NCBI RefSeq assembly: GCF_023218935.1
Contig: NZ_JAJIAL010000006.1
Direction: 5' to 3' (one strand)
Origin: Fructobacillus cardui
Lineage (GTDB): Bacteria; Bacillota; Bacilli; Lactobacillales; Lactobacillaceae
DNA length: 64,000 bases
The position numbers were made by a program, and so were the translations under genes. Under the pieces are notes generated by a model. The model did no database searches. It saw only the letters and a list, made by a program, of their open reading frames with translations, and was not told the DNA's origin. Below are positions 18,607 through 25,627 of this stretch, piece after piece; the stretch's first letter is position 1; each line of letters begins with the position of its first letter.

Positions 18607-19260
18607 GTGTTAATATCACCATTAAAAAAGAGACCATATTTGTCAAAGTGCTTTTTAGCACTTTTTATTATTCTATCGATTATGCTGCGCTTCAATAGTG
18701 GTTTTTTAGAATTAATGGATACTGTTTTTGCCATTATAGCCCAAGAAATTGCTAGTCATTTCTTATTTTTAGCAGGCCCTGCTAATCTGATGGGAAGTTT
18801 GTGGTTCATTTGGTTAGTTAATATTTTCTGGGCGTTTTTCATTCGATCTTTGGGCTTTAAAGTTGGCTCTTGGTGGGCGATTAACGTGACTGCAATTTTC
18901 TTTATCAGTATGATTATTTGGTCGGCAATAGTTTTCTTAACCTGGAATCACGGGTTAACTTTAGATCAAACGATGCCTGATTTATCATTGGCAATGTGGG
19001 CCTTGTTTTTCTTTGAATTTGACAACATCCTAGTTCGTCGATTTCACGTGGCCCACTGGGTCAAGACCACCATTCAGACTGTCTTTGTGTTAACGTGGAT
19101 TGTGTTAGCTGGCAATAAGATGGTTGGTAGTGATTTGTCCTTTACCACGGTGTTGGGCGCTTTCTTACTGGCCTATATTTACTTCCGTTTAGCTGCTAAG
19201 GTTTACTTAAAGCACGTTAAAAGTTGGTTAGTTATTTTTGCAGTTGACGGTGATATTTAA
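18607..19260 (+). CDS. multi-pass membrane protein of unknown function
   Basis: A 217-residue protein with about six hydrophobic segments, rich in aromatic residues (for example SLWFIWLVNIFWAFFI). I do not recognise a family; no catalytic motif, such as that of PAP2 phosphatases, could be made out. The start is GTG 18607 after GAAGAGGA. The promoter of the downstream riboswitch lies inside its last codons (19244-19273). Confidence 0.6.
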   Translation: MLISPLKKRPYLSKCFLALFIILSIMLRFNSGFLELMDTVFAIIAQEIASHFLFLAGPANLMGSLWFIWLVNIFWAFFIRSLGFKVGSWWAINVTAIFFISMIIWSAIVFLTWNHGLTLDQTMPDLSLAMWALFFFEFDNILVRRFHVAHWVKTTIQTVFVLTWIVLAGNKMVGSDLSFTTVLGAFLLAYIYFRLAAKVYLKHVKSWLVIFAVDGDI

Positions 19261-19273
19261 ATTGTGTTATGGT
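19244..19273 (+). promoter_or_regulatory. promoter of the lysine riboswitch transcript
   Basis: TTGACG (19244-19249), 18-bp spacer and TATGGT (19268-19273). It overlaps the end of the membrane-protein gene. Confidence 0.55.
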
Positions 19274-19287
19274 AGGAACAACAAACA

Positions 19288-19434
19288 AAGAGGTCGCAAC
19301 TAAAATGAGTAGCCCTGAAGAGTCTGGCCAAGACGAAGACTGAGGGTGAAAGGTGCAGTTGCCGAAAGGAAATTTTGGGTCAAAAATTTTCCTTGGGCTG
19401 GTGAAGAAGATTCATCGGACTGTCGTTTTTAACG
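19288..19434 (+). promoter_or_regulatory. lysine riboswitch (L box)
   Basis: The order of conserved blocks matches the lysine riboswitch: AGAGGTCGCAAC, GAGTAG, AGGGTGAAAGGTGCAGTTGCCGAA-type block, a CCGAAAGG loop, GGGCTGG and the closing GGACTGTC. A terminator hairpin follows at 19480 and the amino acid permease at 19548. Excess lysine should favour termination and shut off lysine import. It is recognised from conserved blocks, not from a covariance search. Confidence 0.85.
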
Positions 19435-19479
19435 GTGCGCTTTGCTAATCATTGCTATCATTATTGAACGAATTTACCG

Positions 19480-19515
19480 CCTGTTTTTGTTTTGTGACAA
19501 AAACGGGTTTTTTTA
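19480..19515 (+). terminator. riboswitch-controlled terminator
   Basis: CCTGTTTTTG pairs with CAAAAACGGG (one G-T pair) and is followed by eight T. It lies between the aptamer and the lysP start. Confidence 0.85.
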
Positions 19516-19547
19516 TTGTTTGAAATTCATATGAAGGAGTCATGCAA

Positions 19548-20999
19548 ATGGCTGAACAAAATCAAAATGCCATCCAGCAGGAATTGAAGACACGTCATGT
19601 CTCCATGATTGCCTTGGGTGGATCAATTGGAACGGGGCTCTTTTTGGCCTCTGGAGCAACGGTATCACAAGCTGGACCAATGGGCGCCATTACTGCCTAT
19701 TTGGTAATGGGTGTCATGGTTTACTTCCTGATGACTTCCCTGGGTGAAATGGCAACTTATATGCCAACCACTGGTTCGTTTTCAGAATACGGTAATCGTT
19801 TTATTGAACCGGCTATGGGCTTTGCCCTTGGGTGGAATTACTGGTTTAACTGGGCGATTACCATTGCGGCTGAAGTCTCGGCGGTTGGTTTGGTCGCGCA
19901 GTTCTGGCTGCCTCACGTACCGGCTTGGGTTTTCTCAGCGGTTGTGCTGGCACTGATTTTCTTTATTAATCTCTTTTCCGTTTCGACTTTTGGTGAAACG
20001 GAATTTTGGTTGTCGACAATCAAGGTTGTGACCATTGGCTTCTTCTTGTTTGTTGGTGTCTTGACTATTTTGGGGGTTATTCACTCAAACCAAAACGTCA
20101 TGCATAACCTGTCCGTTGGTAACCACGGTTTTGTTGGTGGTTTCCAGGGTGTCTTGTCGGTTTTCTTGGTTGCTGGTTTTTCATTCCAAGGAACAGAAAT
20201 GGTGGGCATTACTGCTGGTGAAGCAAAGGAGCCATCAAAATCAGTGCCAAAGGCGATTAATTCAGTCTTCTGGCGGATTTTGTTGTTCTATATCGGCGCA
20301 ATCTTTGTGATTTCTGCTTTGGTTTATTACAAGGATCCAAATTTGTTGTCAGCTGCTAATAACAATGACATCACGGTTTCACCATTTACGATTGTCTTCA
20401 AGAATGCTGGTATCGCTTTTGCCGCCTCATTAATGAACGCAGTTATCTTGACGTCAATTATTTCAGCAGCGAATTCAGCTACTTATGCAGCGAACCGAAC
20501 ACTTTACGCCTTGGCCAAGAAGGGTCAGGCACCAAAGGTATTTTCTAAGTTGTCAAAGTTTGGTGTTCCTTGGGCATCCCTATTGTTGACGATCTTCGTT
20601 GGAATGTTTGCTTTCTTGTCAGATATTAAGGGTGGTAGTGAAGCCTACACTTGGCTGGTTGCTGCCTCAGGTCTGTCTGGCTTTATTGCCTGGCTAGGAA
20701 TTGCCTTAGCACATTTGCGTTTTCGCCGTGCCTATGTTCGCCAAGGTAAGGACTTGAACAAGTTGGTCTATAAGGCGCGCTGGTTCCCATTTGGTCCGAT
20801 TTTGGCCATTGTTTTGTCAATCGTAGTGATTGTTTTGCAAGACCCAACTTCCTTTACTCACTTTGATTGGGAAAAGATTGGCATGACTTATCTGTCAGTG
20901 CCAATTGTCGTCATCCCATACATTGTCTATAAGATTGTTAAGAAGTCAAAGTTGATTCCATTGGATAAAATTGATTTGGATTCAAAGGCGGAACATTAA
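19548..20999 (+). CDS. lysP: lysine-specific permease, APC superfamily
   Basis: A 483-residue, 12-TM amino acid permease. The N-terminal SMIALGGSIGTGLFLASG and GWNYWFNWAITIAAEVSA are typical of the AAT/YAT family. The lysine riboswitch upstream makes lysine the likely substrate, which the protein sequence alone would not decide. The start is ATG 19548 because AAGGAG (19534-19539) is 8 bp away; the ATG at 19542 is too close. It is monocistronic, with a terminator after it. Confidence 0.9.
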   Translation: MAEQNQNAIQQELKTRHVSMIALGGSIGTGLFLASGATVSQAGPMGAITAYLVMGVMVYFLMTSLGEMATYMPTTGSFSEYGNRFIEPAMGFALGWNYWFNWAITIAAEVSAVGLVAQFWLPHVPAWVFSAVVLALIFFINLFSVSTFGETEFWLSTIKVVTIGFFLFVGVLTILGVIHSNQNVMHNLSVGNHGFVGGFQGVLSVFLVAGFSFQGTEMVGITAGEAKEPSKSVPKAINSVFWRILLFYIGAIFVISALVYYKDPNLLSAANNNDITVSPFTIVFKNAGIAFAASLMNAVILTSIISAANSATYAANRTLYALAKKGQAPKVFSKLSKFGVPWASLLLTIFVGMFAFLSDIKGGSEAYTWLVAASGLSGFIAWLGIALAHLRFRRAYVRQGKDLNKLVYKARWFPFGPILAIVLSIVVIVLQDPTSFTHFDWEKIGMTYLSVPIVVIPYIVYKIVKKSKLIPLDKIDLDSKAEH

Positions 21000-21052
21000 A
21001 AATTGGTTATTCAGCCGGATTTTGGTTGGGTAGGTTATGTTTCTTAATTAAT

Positions 21053-21088
21053 AAAAGAGCTTCCACCTTTAAGGTGGAAGCTCTTTTT
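21053..21088 (+). terminator. terminator after lysP
   Basis: AAAAGAGCTTCCACC-TTTAA-GGTGGAAGCTCTTTTT is a perfect bidirectional hairpin and may also serve the TetR gene on the other strand. Confidence 0.95.
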
Positions 21089-21113
21089 GTGAAAGAAAAT
21101 CAGTGCTAATGGG

Positions 21114-21704
21114 TTAATCGCTCATTTCAGCTAAATCAAGAATAGAATTTGAGAAAAGATAGATAAAGCGTTGAGCGAAAATGTCAGGCTTAACAGGCTC
21201 TTCTTGCGTGAGCCAGATACTGATAGCGGCCATGACTTGGTTAATCGTAAGCTCAGCAAGTGTTTGTGAGGTTAATTCATGTTGGTTTCCATTTGCACCA
21301 TCAAAGTAGGGGATGAGCATGTCGATGTACTGTTGATTTAAATAGGGACGCCAGGCTGGATCTGCTACTTTTGAATAAAAAACACCGAGGAATTCATGTT
21401 TTTCATAAAGTGATGGAATAACGTTTTCAGCGAAAAAATTTAGTAATTCTTTGAAGGAATGGTTTTTGTCATGAAAGGCAAAGCACTTTAACTGTTGGTA
21501 TGGTTTATTATCAACGTAATAATGCAGTGATTGCGTTAGTTCCTCAATATTTTGAAAATGATTTTTGTAGATAGCTTGTCTGGAGACACCCAATTCTTCA
21601 GCGATTTTGGCTAATGAAATATCTTTTGTACTCTCAGCGACTCGGGCGACCTTCAGGTATGCGTAAAAAATGCGTTCGGTTGTCACGGGTTGGGGATTTT
21701 CCAT
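21114..21704 (-). CDS. TetR/AcrR family transcriptional regulator
   Basis: A 196-residue protein with an N-terminal DNA-binding domain (about 10-60; SLAKIAEELGVSRQAIYKNHF is the helix-turn-helix) and an unconserved ligand-binding remainder. It is divergent from the RNA and transporter region to the right, so those are possible targets. In the shared upstream region the direct repeat ACTTGACA occurs at about 21795 and 21815 and could be an operator. The ligand is unknown. Confidence 0.8.
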   Translation of the reverse strand: MENPQPVTTERIFYAYLKVARVAESTKDISLAKIAEELGVSRQAIYKNHFQNIEELTQSLHYYVDNKPYQQLKCFAFHDKNHSFKELLNFFAENVIPSLYEKHEFLGVFYSKVADPAWRPYLNQQYIDMLIPYFDGANGNQHELTSQTLAELTINQVMAAISIWLTQEEPVKPDIFAQRFIYLFSNSILDLAEMSD

Positions 21705-21833
21705 GGTGTCCTTTCGATTAAATGAAAATTAATATTGTGGATTATTGAACATTATACCATCTCGGGGGCTGATAAAATGGCCTTTTTAGAAATTACTTGA
21801 CAGTTGTGGTTAACACTTGACAACCAAAAGCCC

Positions 21834-21863
21834 TTGAAAAGAGTGGACAAAACTCGGTAGAAT
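21834..21863 (+). promoter_or_regulatory. promoter of the 21.9-kb leader RNA
   Basis: TTGAAA (21834-21839), 18-bp spacer and TAGAAT (21858-21863). Two perfect TTGACA hexamers at 21797 and 21817 lie upstream without matching -10 boxes. Confidence 0.5.
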
Positions 21864-21917
21864 GTAACTGTTGTGACACTGTTATGTCTTTTATTTATAG
21901 CAAAGAGGAGAGACTTT

Positions 21918-21986
21918 GTGAAGAGGCAGAGCGGTCCGCGTGATGTCCGTGCGTCGTTTCACTTAATCTGCATTGGTGAGAGATGA
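21918..21986 (+). CDS. possible 22-residue leader peptide, arginine-rich
   Basis: GTG at 21918 follows GAGGAG (21905-21910) by 7 bp and opens a frame of 22 codons ending TGA at 21984, just before the AAAGGACC stem. Five of 22 residues are arginine, and one cysteine and one histidine are near the end. The good SD spacing and its position before a stem and a terminator suggest a translated leader; chance is not excluded. Confidence 0.35.
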   Translation: MKRQSGPRDVRASFHLICIGER

Positions 21987-22118
21987 AAGGACCGGTTGGG
22001 GCAACGATTAAACTCCCTGGTCCTTTGAAGGTGCATAACTGTGTTGATTAGCAAATCAGTAATTGGTGAATTGCAAGTATACATAGGTTGAAGGTCCACA
22101 ACAAAATATTTTTCAAGA

Positions 22119-22164
22119 AAAGGATTGATCGAAGATGAGAGCGGTCAGTCCTTTTCTTTTTTGT
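22119..22164 (+). terminator. terminator of the leader RNA
   Basis: AAAAGGATTGATCG pairs with CGGTCAGTCCTTTT (two G-T pairs) and is followed by CTTTTTT. Confidence 0.9.
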
Positions 22165-22304
22165 TGTCTGGGGATAATTTATTCAATTAATCAATTTAAA
22201 TATTTATATTTTTTTAATTTATTTAAAATCCGTATTAAGGCAGATTTAACCGTTTTTTGATAACAATTTTTGCTGAATTTTAAAGAAGGGACTCTTGACT
22301 TTTA

Positions 22305-22333
22305 TTGACAGAAATGGCCACTTTCCGTATAGT
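22305..22333 (+). promoter_or_regulatory. promoter of the FecCD-type importer operon
   Basis: TTGACA (22305-22310), exactly 17 bp, TATAGT (22328-22333). The 140 bases between the preceding terminator and this promoter are AT-rich with no other feature seen. Confidence 0.8.
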
Positions 22334-22410
22334 GGATACTTAGTAAAAGTCTTAACAAAGTTCATGGATCCATGACATACCACCGTTTTCGAACAGAAAG
22401 GGACCTAACG

Positions 22411-23411
22411 ATGGCATATCAAGAAAAGAATCGCCGCAAAATTTTACTCCTCCTCCTCATGGGCTTTTTGCCCTTCTCTTTAGTGATAGTCGATATCTAT
22501 CATGGTTTTGGCGCCCTGTCCTTTCTAGGGACGAATGTAGCAAGTCAGCAGCCGGAATTGGCGGGTGTCGTCTTGAAGATGCGCTTAACTCGAACGTTGA
22601 CAGCGACCTTAGTTGGTGCCTCCTTAGGGTTAGCCGGATTGTGCATGCAGAATATGCTGAAAAATCCGATTGCAACCCCCTTTACCCTGGGATTGTCATC
22701 GGCGGCTAGCTTTGGCGCCTCGCTTAGCATCCTATCGGGTTTTCCCTTTGTCTTTGGTCAGGCAAACGTTCAGGCCAGTGCCATTTTTTCTGCTTTTTGG
22801 GCAGTGCAGTTATTTTGCTGATTTTTTCAGCTGGCCAAGTGAGTATGAACACGATTATCTTAGTTGGGACTGCCATTAATTTGTTCTTTACTTCTTTACA
22901 GGAGTTATCCAAGTACTTTGCTAGCGAGCGGAATGCACAACGAATGACAACCTGGAGCCTTGGTGATTTATCAAAGTCTTCCTGGGATAGTGTCCTAGCG
23001 GTCTTTATTGTTCTCTACATTGTGCTGGTACTGATTTATCGGCAAAGTTGGGAAATGAATCTCTTGCAGCTGTCTGATGAAAGCGCCCAGGCGATGGGTG
23101 TCAACGTCAAAAGAACGCGTCTTTTAATTTTCTTTGCTTCGGCGCTGGTAACGGCTGTGGCCATGTCCTTTGTTGGGACGATTGGTTTTATTGGTTTGAT
23201 TGCGCCACACTTTGTCAAAATGCTTGTCGGTAACGATGCCCGGTTTACGATTATCGGATCGGCGATTATGGGGATTGTGGTCTTGCTACTGGCGGCGATT
23301 GTTTCCAAAGCTTTAATCCCTGGGACGATTATTCCGGTGGGCATTATTACTAGTTTGGTTGGCGTACCATTCATGTGCTTGGTGGCCATTCGAAAGGGGC
23401 AACGCTCATGA
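22411..23411 (+). pseudogene. FecCD-type ABC transporter permease, frameshifted
   Basis: The two halves of one permease: the first frame (22411-22821) holds the N-terminal TM segments with GASLGLAGLCMQNMLKNPIATPFTLGLS, and the -1 frame (to 23411) the rest with GTIGFIGLIAPHFVK. Both motifs are typical of iron-siderophore, heme and cobalamin importers. The break is at the T-run at 22793-22797; one extra T would restore ...SAFLGSAVILLIFSAG. The last codon overlaps the ATPase start as ATGA. Either a recent mutation, a reversible slippage tract, or a sequencing error. Confidence 0.85.
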
Positions 23412-24156
23412 CAATTTTAGTAGAGAACCTAACGGTTCAAAAGAAAGCGAAGCCAATCCTAAAGGATGTGAATTGTCGCTTTGAAGATGGGCACTTATCG
23501 ACCATTATTGGTGTCAACGGTTCTGGTAAAAGCATTTTTCTCAAAGCGCTATTGGGTTTTGAGAAAAAAGATGGGCAAGTGACTTTTGAAAAGGATCATA
23601 AAATTTCCTATATCCCACAAAAGGTCACGGCCGACCAATATTTTACGGTTTTTGAATTTATTTTGTTGGGACTGTATGGTGACTTGGATTTTCGAGTCAA
23701 CGACGGCCAGTTGGCCGCGATTGAATCGGTCATGGATGAATTAGAAATTAGCGATTTGGCAGACCAACAGTTTTCTGACCTCTCAGGGGGACAGCAACAG
23801 CTGGTGGTTTTGGCGCAGGCCTTGGTCCGGCAGCCAACGGTCATTATTGCGGACGAACCCACGTCTGCTTTGGATATTAAAAAGCAGTTACAGTACTTGC
23901 AAACGCTGCAACGCTATGTTCATCGCCATCAGATTGTGGGCATCATTGTTATCCACGATTTGACCCTGGCTGCCCGGTTTTCAGATAGCCTTTATCTGAT
24001 GCAGGGTGGTCAGCTGATTTCTGCGGGGGGCCGGACCGGGCTTTGCAACAGGAATGGTTAGAGGACTTGTATGGCGTTGAATTAGAAATGAAGGAAACAG
24101 TTGATCAACACTTAGCCATCATTCCTTTGCGACCGATTGAGGAGGGTTCACGATGA
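23408..24156 (+). pseudogene. ABC transporter ATPase of the FecE type, frameshifted near its end
   Basis: The in-frame portion (23408-24061) has Walker A GVNGSGKS at 35-42, signature LSGGQ at 125-129, and Walker B VIIADEPTSALD. At the G6 run at about 24024-24030 the frame leaves the expected AGGP...YGVELEM tail. One extra G restores about 40 more residues ending with a stop that overlaps the next start as ATGA (24153-24156), which supports the reconstruction. All ATPase motifs precede the shift, so the truncated protein might still work. Confidence 0.85.
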
Positions 24157-25331
24157 AAATCAGAAAATCCCTCTCTTGGAGTATTGTTGTCGTCGGCTTT
24201 TTCCTTGGCATTGCTGGGATTAAGGCATTGGAAGGGTTGGGGGATCGTCAGCGGGAAACACCGACGGTGGCGACGCGGGTGATTGAGGATGTTCGCGGCC
24301 GGAGGGTGCGAGTACCTAAAAAGGTTACACGAGCCTACTATCCTTACTACTATCAAAACTTGTTATCGGTTGCCGGTCCGGATGCCTTTGAAAAGGTAGT
24401 TGCAACGTCGACCTTTGATACGGCCAATTATTCCGGTGTCTTGTATAACCTGTTGAAGGAACGGTCTGCGGGCTTTGATCAGGCCCAAGACGTTGGTTCA
24501 ACTTTGAAGGGTAGTTTCGATATTGAAAAACTGATTGCCTTGAATCCCGATGTCGTCATCTTGACTAACTACCAATATGATGGGATTGGAGAAGGCGACA
24601 TTAAGCACTTAGACGAGTTGGGGATTCCGGTTATCTTCATTGACTATACGGACCTAAGCCCGGCCGCCCATTACCAGTCAACAACCATTCTTGGTCAGGT
24701 CTTTGATACACAAAACCGCGCCAAGGCGCTTAATCAGAATTATCAACGTCATATCACTAATGTGGCGCAGCGGTTGAAGTTGGTGAAGAAAAAGAAGCGG
24801 GTTTGCTTGGAACAGAGGTCTTCTGGGGCTTCCTTTGCTGAATACGGTAAGGCCTATGGTGATGGCATGCTGATGGGCACCTTGGCCAAGGCGGCCGGAG
24901 CGGATAATATCTACCGTGACCAAATTCAGACCACGGGGGATGTCAATCCTGAGTTCTTGTTTGCACAGGATCCAGACGTGATTTTCATCGATGGTACCAA
25001 CTATGCCGATCCACGTTCGGTTTCCTTAAAAGTTGGTTATGGTATTAGTCCAAAGGAAACGCAGCAGAGCTTGGCAAAATTAGTAGCGCAACGACCTGGC
25101 TTTAGCCAGCTCAAAGCGGTTCAAAGTGGCCAGTTGTATGCTTTAGATAATCATTTGATGCGGACGATGAAGGATTATGTCTTAATAGAGTATATGGCCA
25201 AGAGTTTGTATCCAGAACTCTTTACTGATTTGAAACCTGAAAAGAATCTGCAAGACTTTAATGAAAAGTATTTACCTGACTTGGCAGATAAAAATTCTTT
25301 TTTGGCGCAGTGGGATATGGAAAAATCATAA
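24153..25331 (+). CDS. FecB-type substrate-binding protein of the importer
   Basis: A 392-residue periplasmic-binding-protein-like domain: VIEDVRGRRVRVPKKVTR near the N-terminus, then IEKLIALNPDVVILTN and LFAQDPDVIFIDG, as in helical-backbone binding proteins for siderophores, heme or cobalamin. The N-terminal hydrophobic segment (8-23) has no lipobox cysteine, unlike most Gram-positive counterparts; the only cysteine is in RVCLEQ. It may be held by an uncleaved membrane helix. The ligand is unknown. ATGA overlap couples it to the ATPase gene. Confidence 0.75.
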   Translation: MKIRKSLSWSIVVVGFFLGIAGIKALEGLGDRQRETPTVATRVIEDVRGRRVRVPKKVTRAYYPYYYQNLLSVAGPDAFEKVVATSTFDTANYSGVLYNLLKERSAGFDQAQDVGSTLKGSFDIEKLIALNPDVVILTNYQYDGIGEGDIKHLDELGIPVIFIDYTDLSPAAHYQSTTILGQVFDTQNRAKALNQNYQRHITNVAQRLKLVKKKKRVCLEQRSSGASFAEYGKAYGDGMLMGTLAKAAGADNIYRDQIQTTGDVNPEFLFAQDPDVIFIDGTNYADPRSVSLKVGYGISPKETQQSLAKLVAQRPGFSQLKAVQSGQLYALDNHLMRTMKDYVLIEYMAKSLYPELFTDLKPEKNLQDFNEKYLPDLADKNSFLAQWDMEKS

Positions 25332-25388
25332 CGAAGTAAGCTTAAATAAAAGGTGAGGTGAAACCTGTAAGCGTAGTGGGATTTGACC

Positions 25389-25417
25389 TTGCTTTTTCCT
25401 TTGAAAATCGGTACAAT
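25389..25417 (+). promoter_or_regulatory. candidate rpoB promoter
   Basis: TTGCTT (25389-25394), 17-bp spacer and TACAAT (25412-25417), about 210 bp before the rpoB start. Confidence 0.45.
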
Positions 25418-25434
25418 AATAATCAGAAACACTG

Positions 25435-25530
25435 TAAATAAATATGGCAGTTGGTGATCTCTTGTCCACTCAACGCCCTTATATCAGGCAATGCCCGCTC
25501 TTGGCGACAAAAACGTGGCTTGCTTTTTTT
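25435..25530 (+). ncRNA. structured rpoB leader, possibly the Lacto-rpoB motif
   Basis: The 5' untranslated region of rpoB has GTTG/CAAC and GGC/GCC stems (25449-25515) and a T-run at 25525-25531. A conserved RNA called Lacto-rpoB is known upstream of rpoB in lactic acid bacteria; position and taxon fit, but I cannot check the consensus here. Confidence 0.4.
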
Positions 25531-25627
25531 GTGCCTTATTGGCCGAAATAAGGGCTTGATTTCGCAAATTGTAATCAAATTGTAATATTTTCCCTAGTAA
25601 ACAGTGAATAACAGACGAGGTGATACT

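Larger units (their letters stand above)
21870..22165 (+). ncRNA. putative structured leader or small RNA ending in a terminator, unknown class
   Basis: A 300-base segment between a promoter-like pair and a strong terminator. Visible stems: CAAAG/CTTTG (21901-21917), AAAGGACC/GGTCCTTT (21987 to about 22027), and TGATT/AATCA (about 22045-22060). It contains a 22-codon reading frame with a good SD. No match was seen to T-box, cobalamin, FMN, SAM, glmS, RNase P, tmRNA or SRP signatures. It could control the importer downstream, but that operon also has its own promoter at 22305, so an independent RNA is equally possible. Confidence 0.5.

Noticed and set aside
18607..19260. PAP2-type phosphatase
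   Set aside because: The length and TM pattern would fit, but none of the KxxxxxxRP, PSGH or SRxxxxxHxxxD motifs is present.
21870..22165. T-box, cobalamin or FMN riboswitch, RNase P RNA, tmRNA
   Set aside because: None of their conserved blocks (for example AGGGTGGNACCGCG, GCCACTG, the FMN core or the tmRNA tail) is present.
22785..22805. Programmed -1 ribosomal frameshift in the permease
   Set aside because: The T-run context does not fit an X-XXY-YYZ slippery heptamer in the right phase (A-site codon TGG would re-pair badly), and such a signal is not known for FecCD genes; an indel is simpler.
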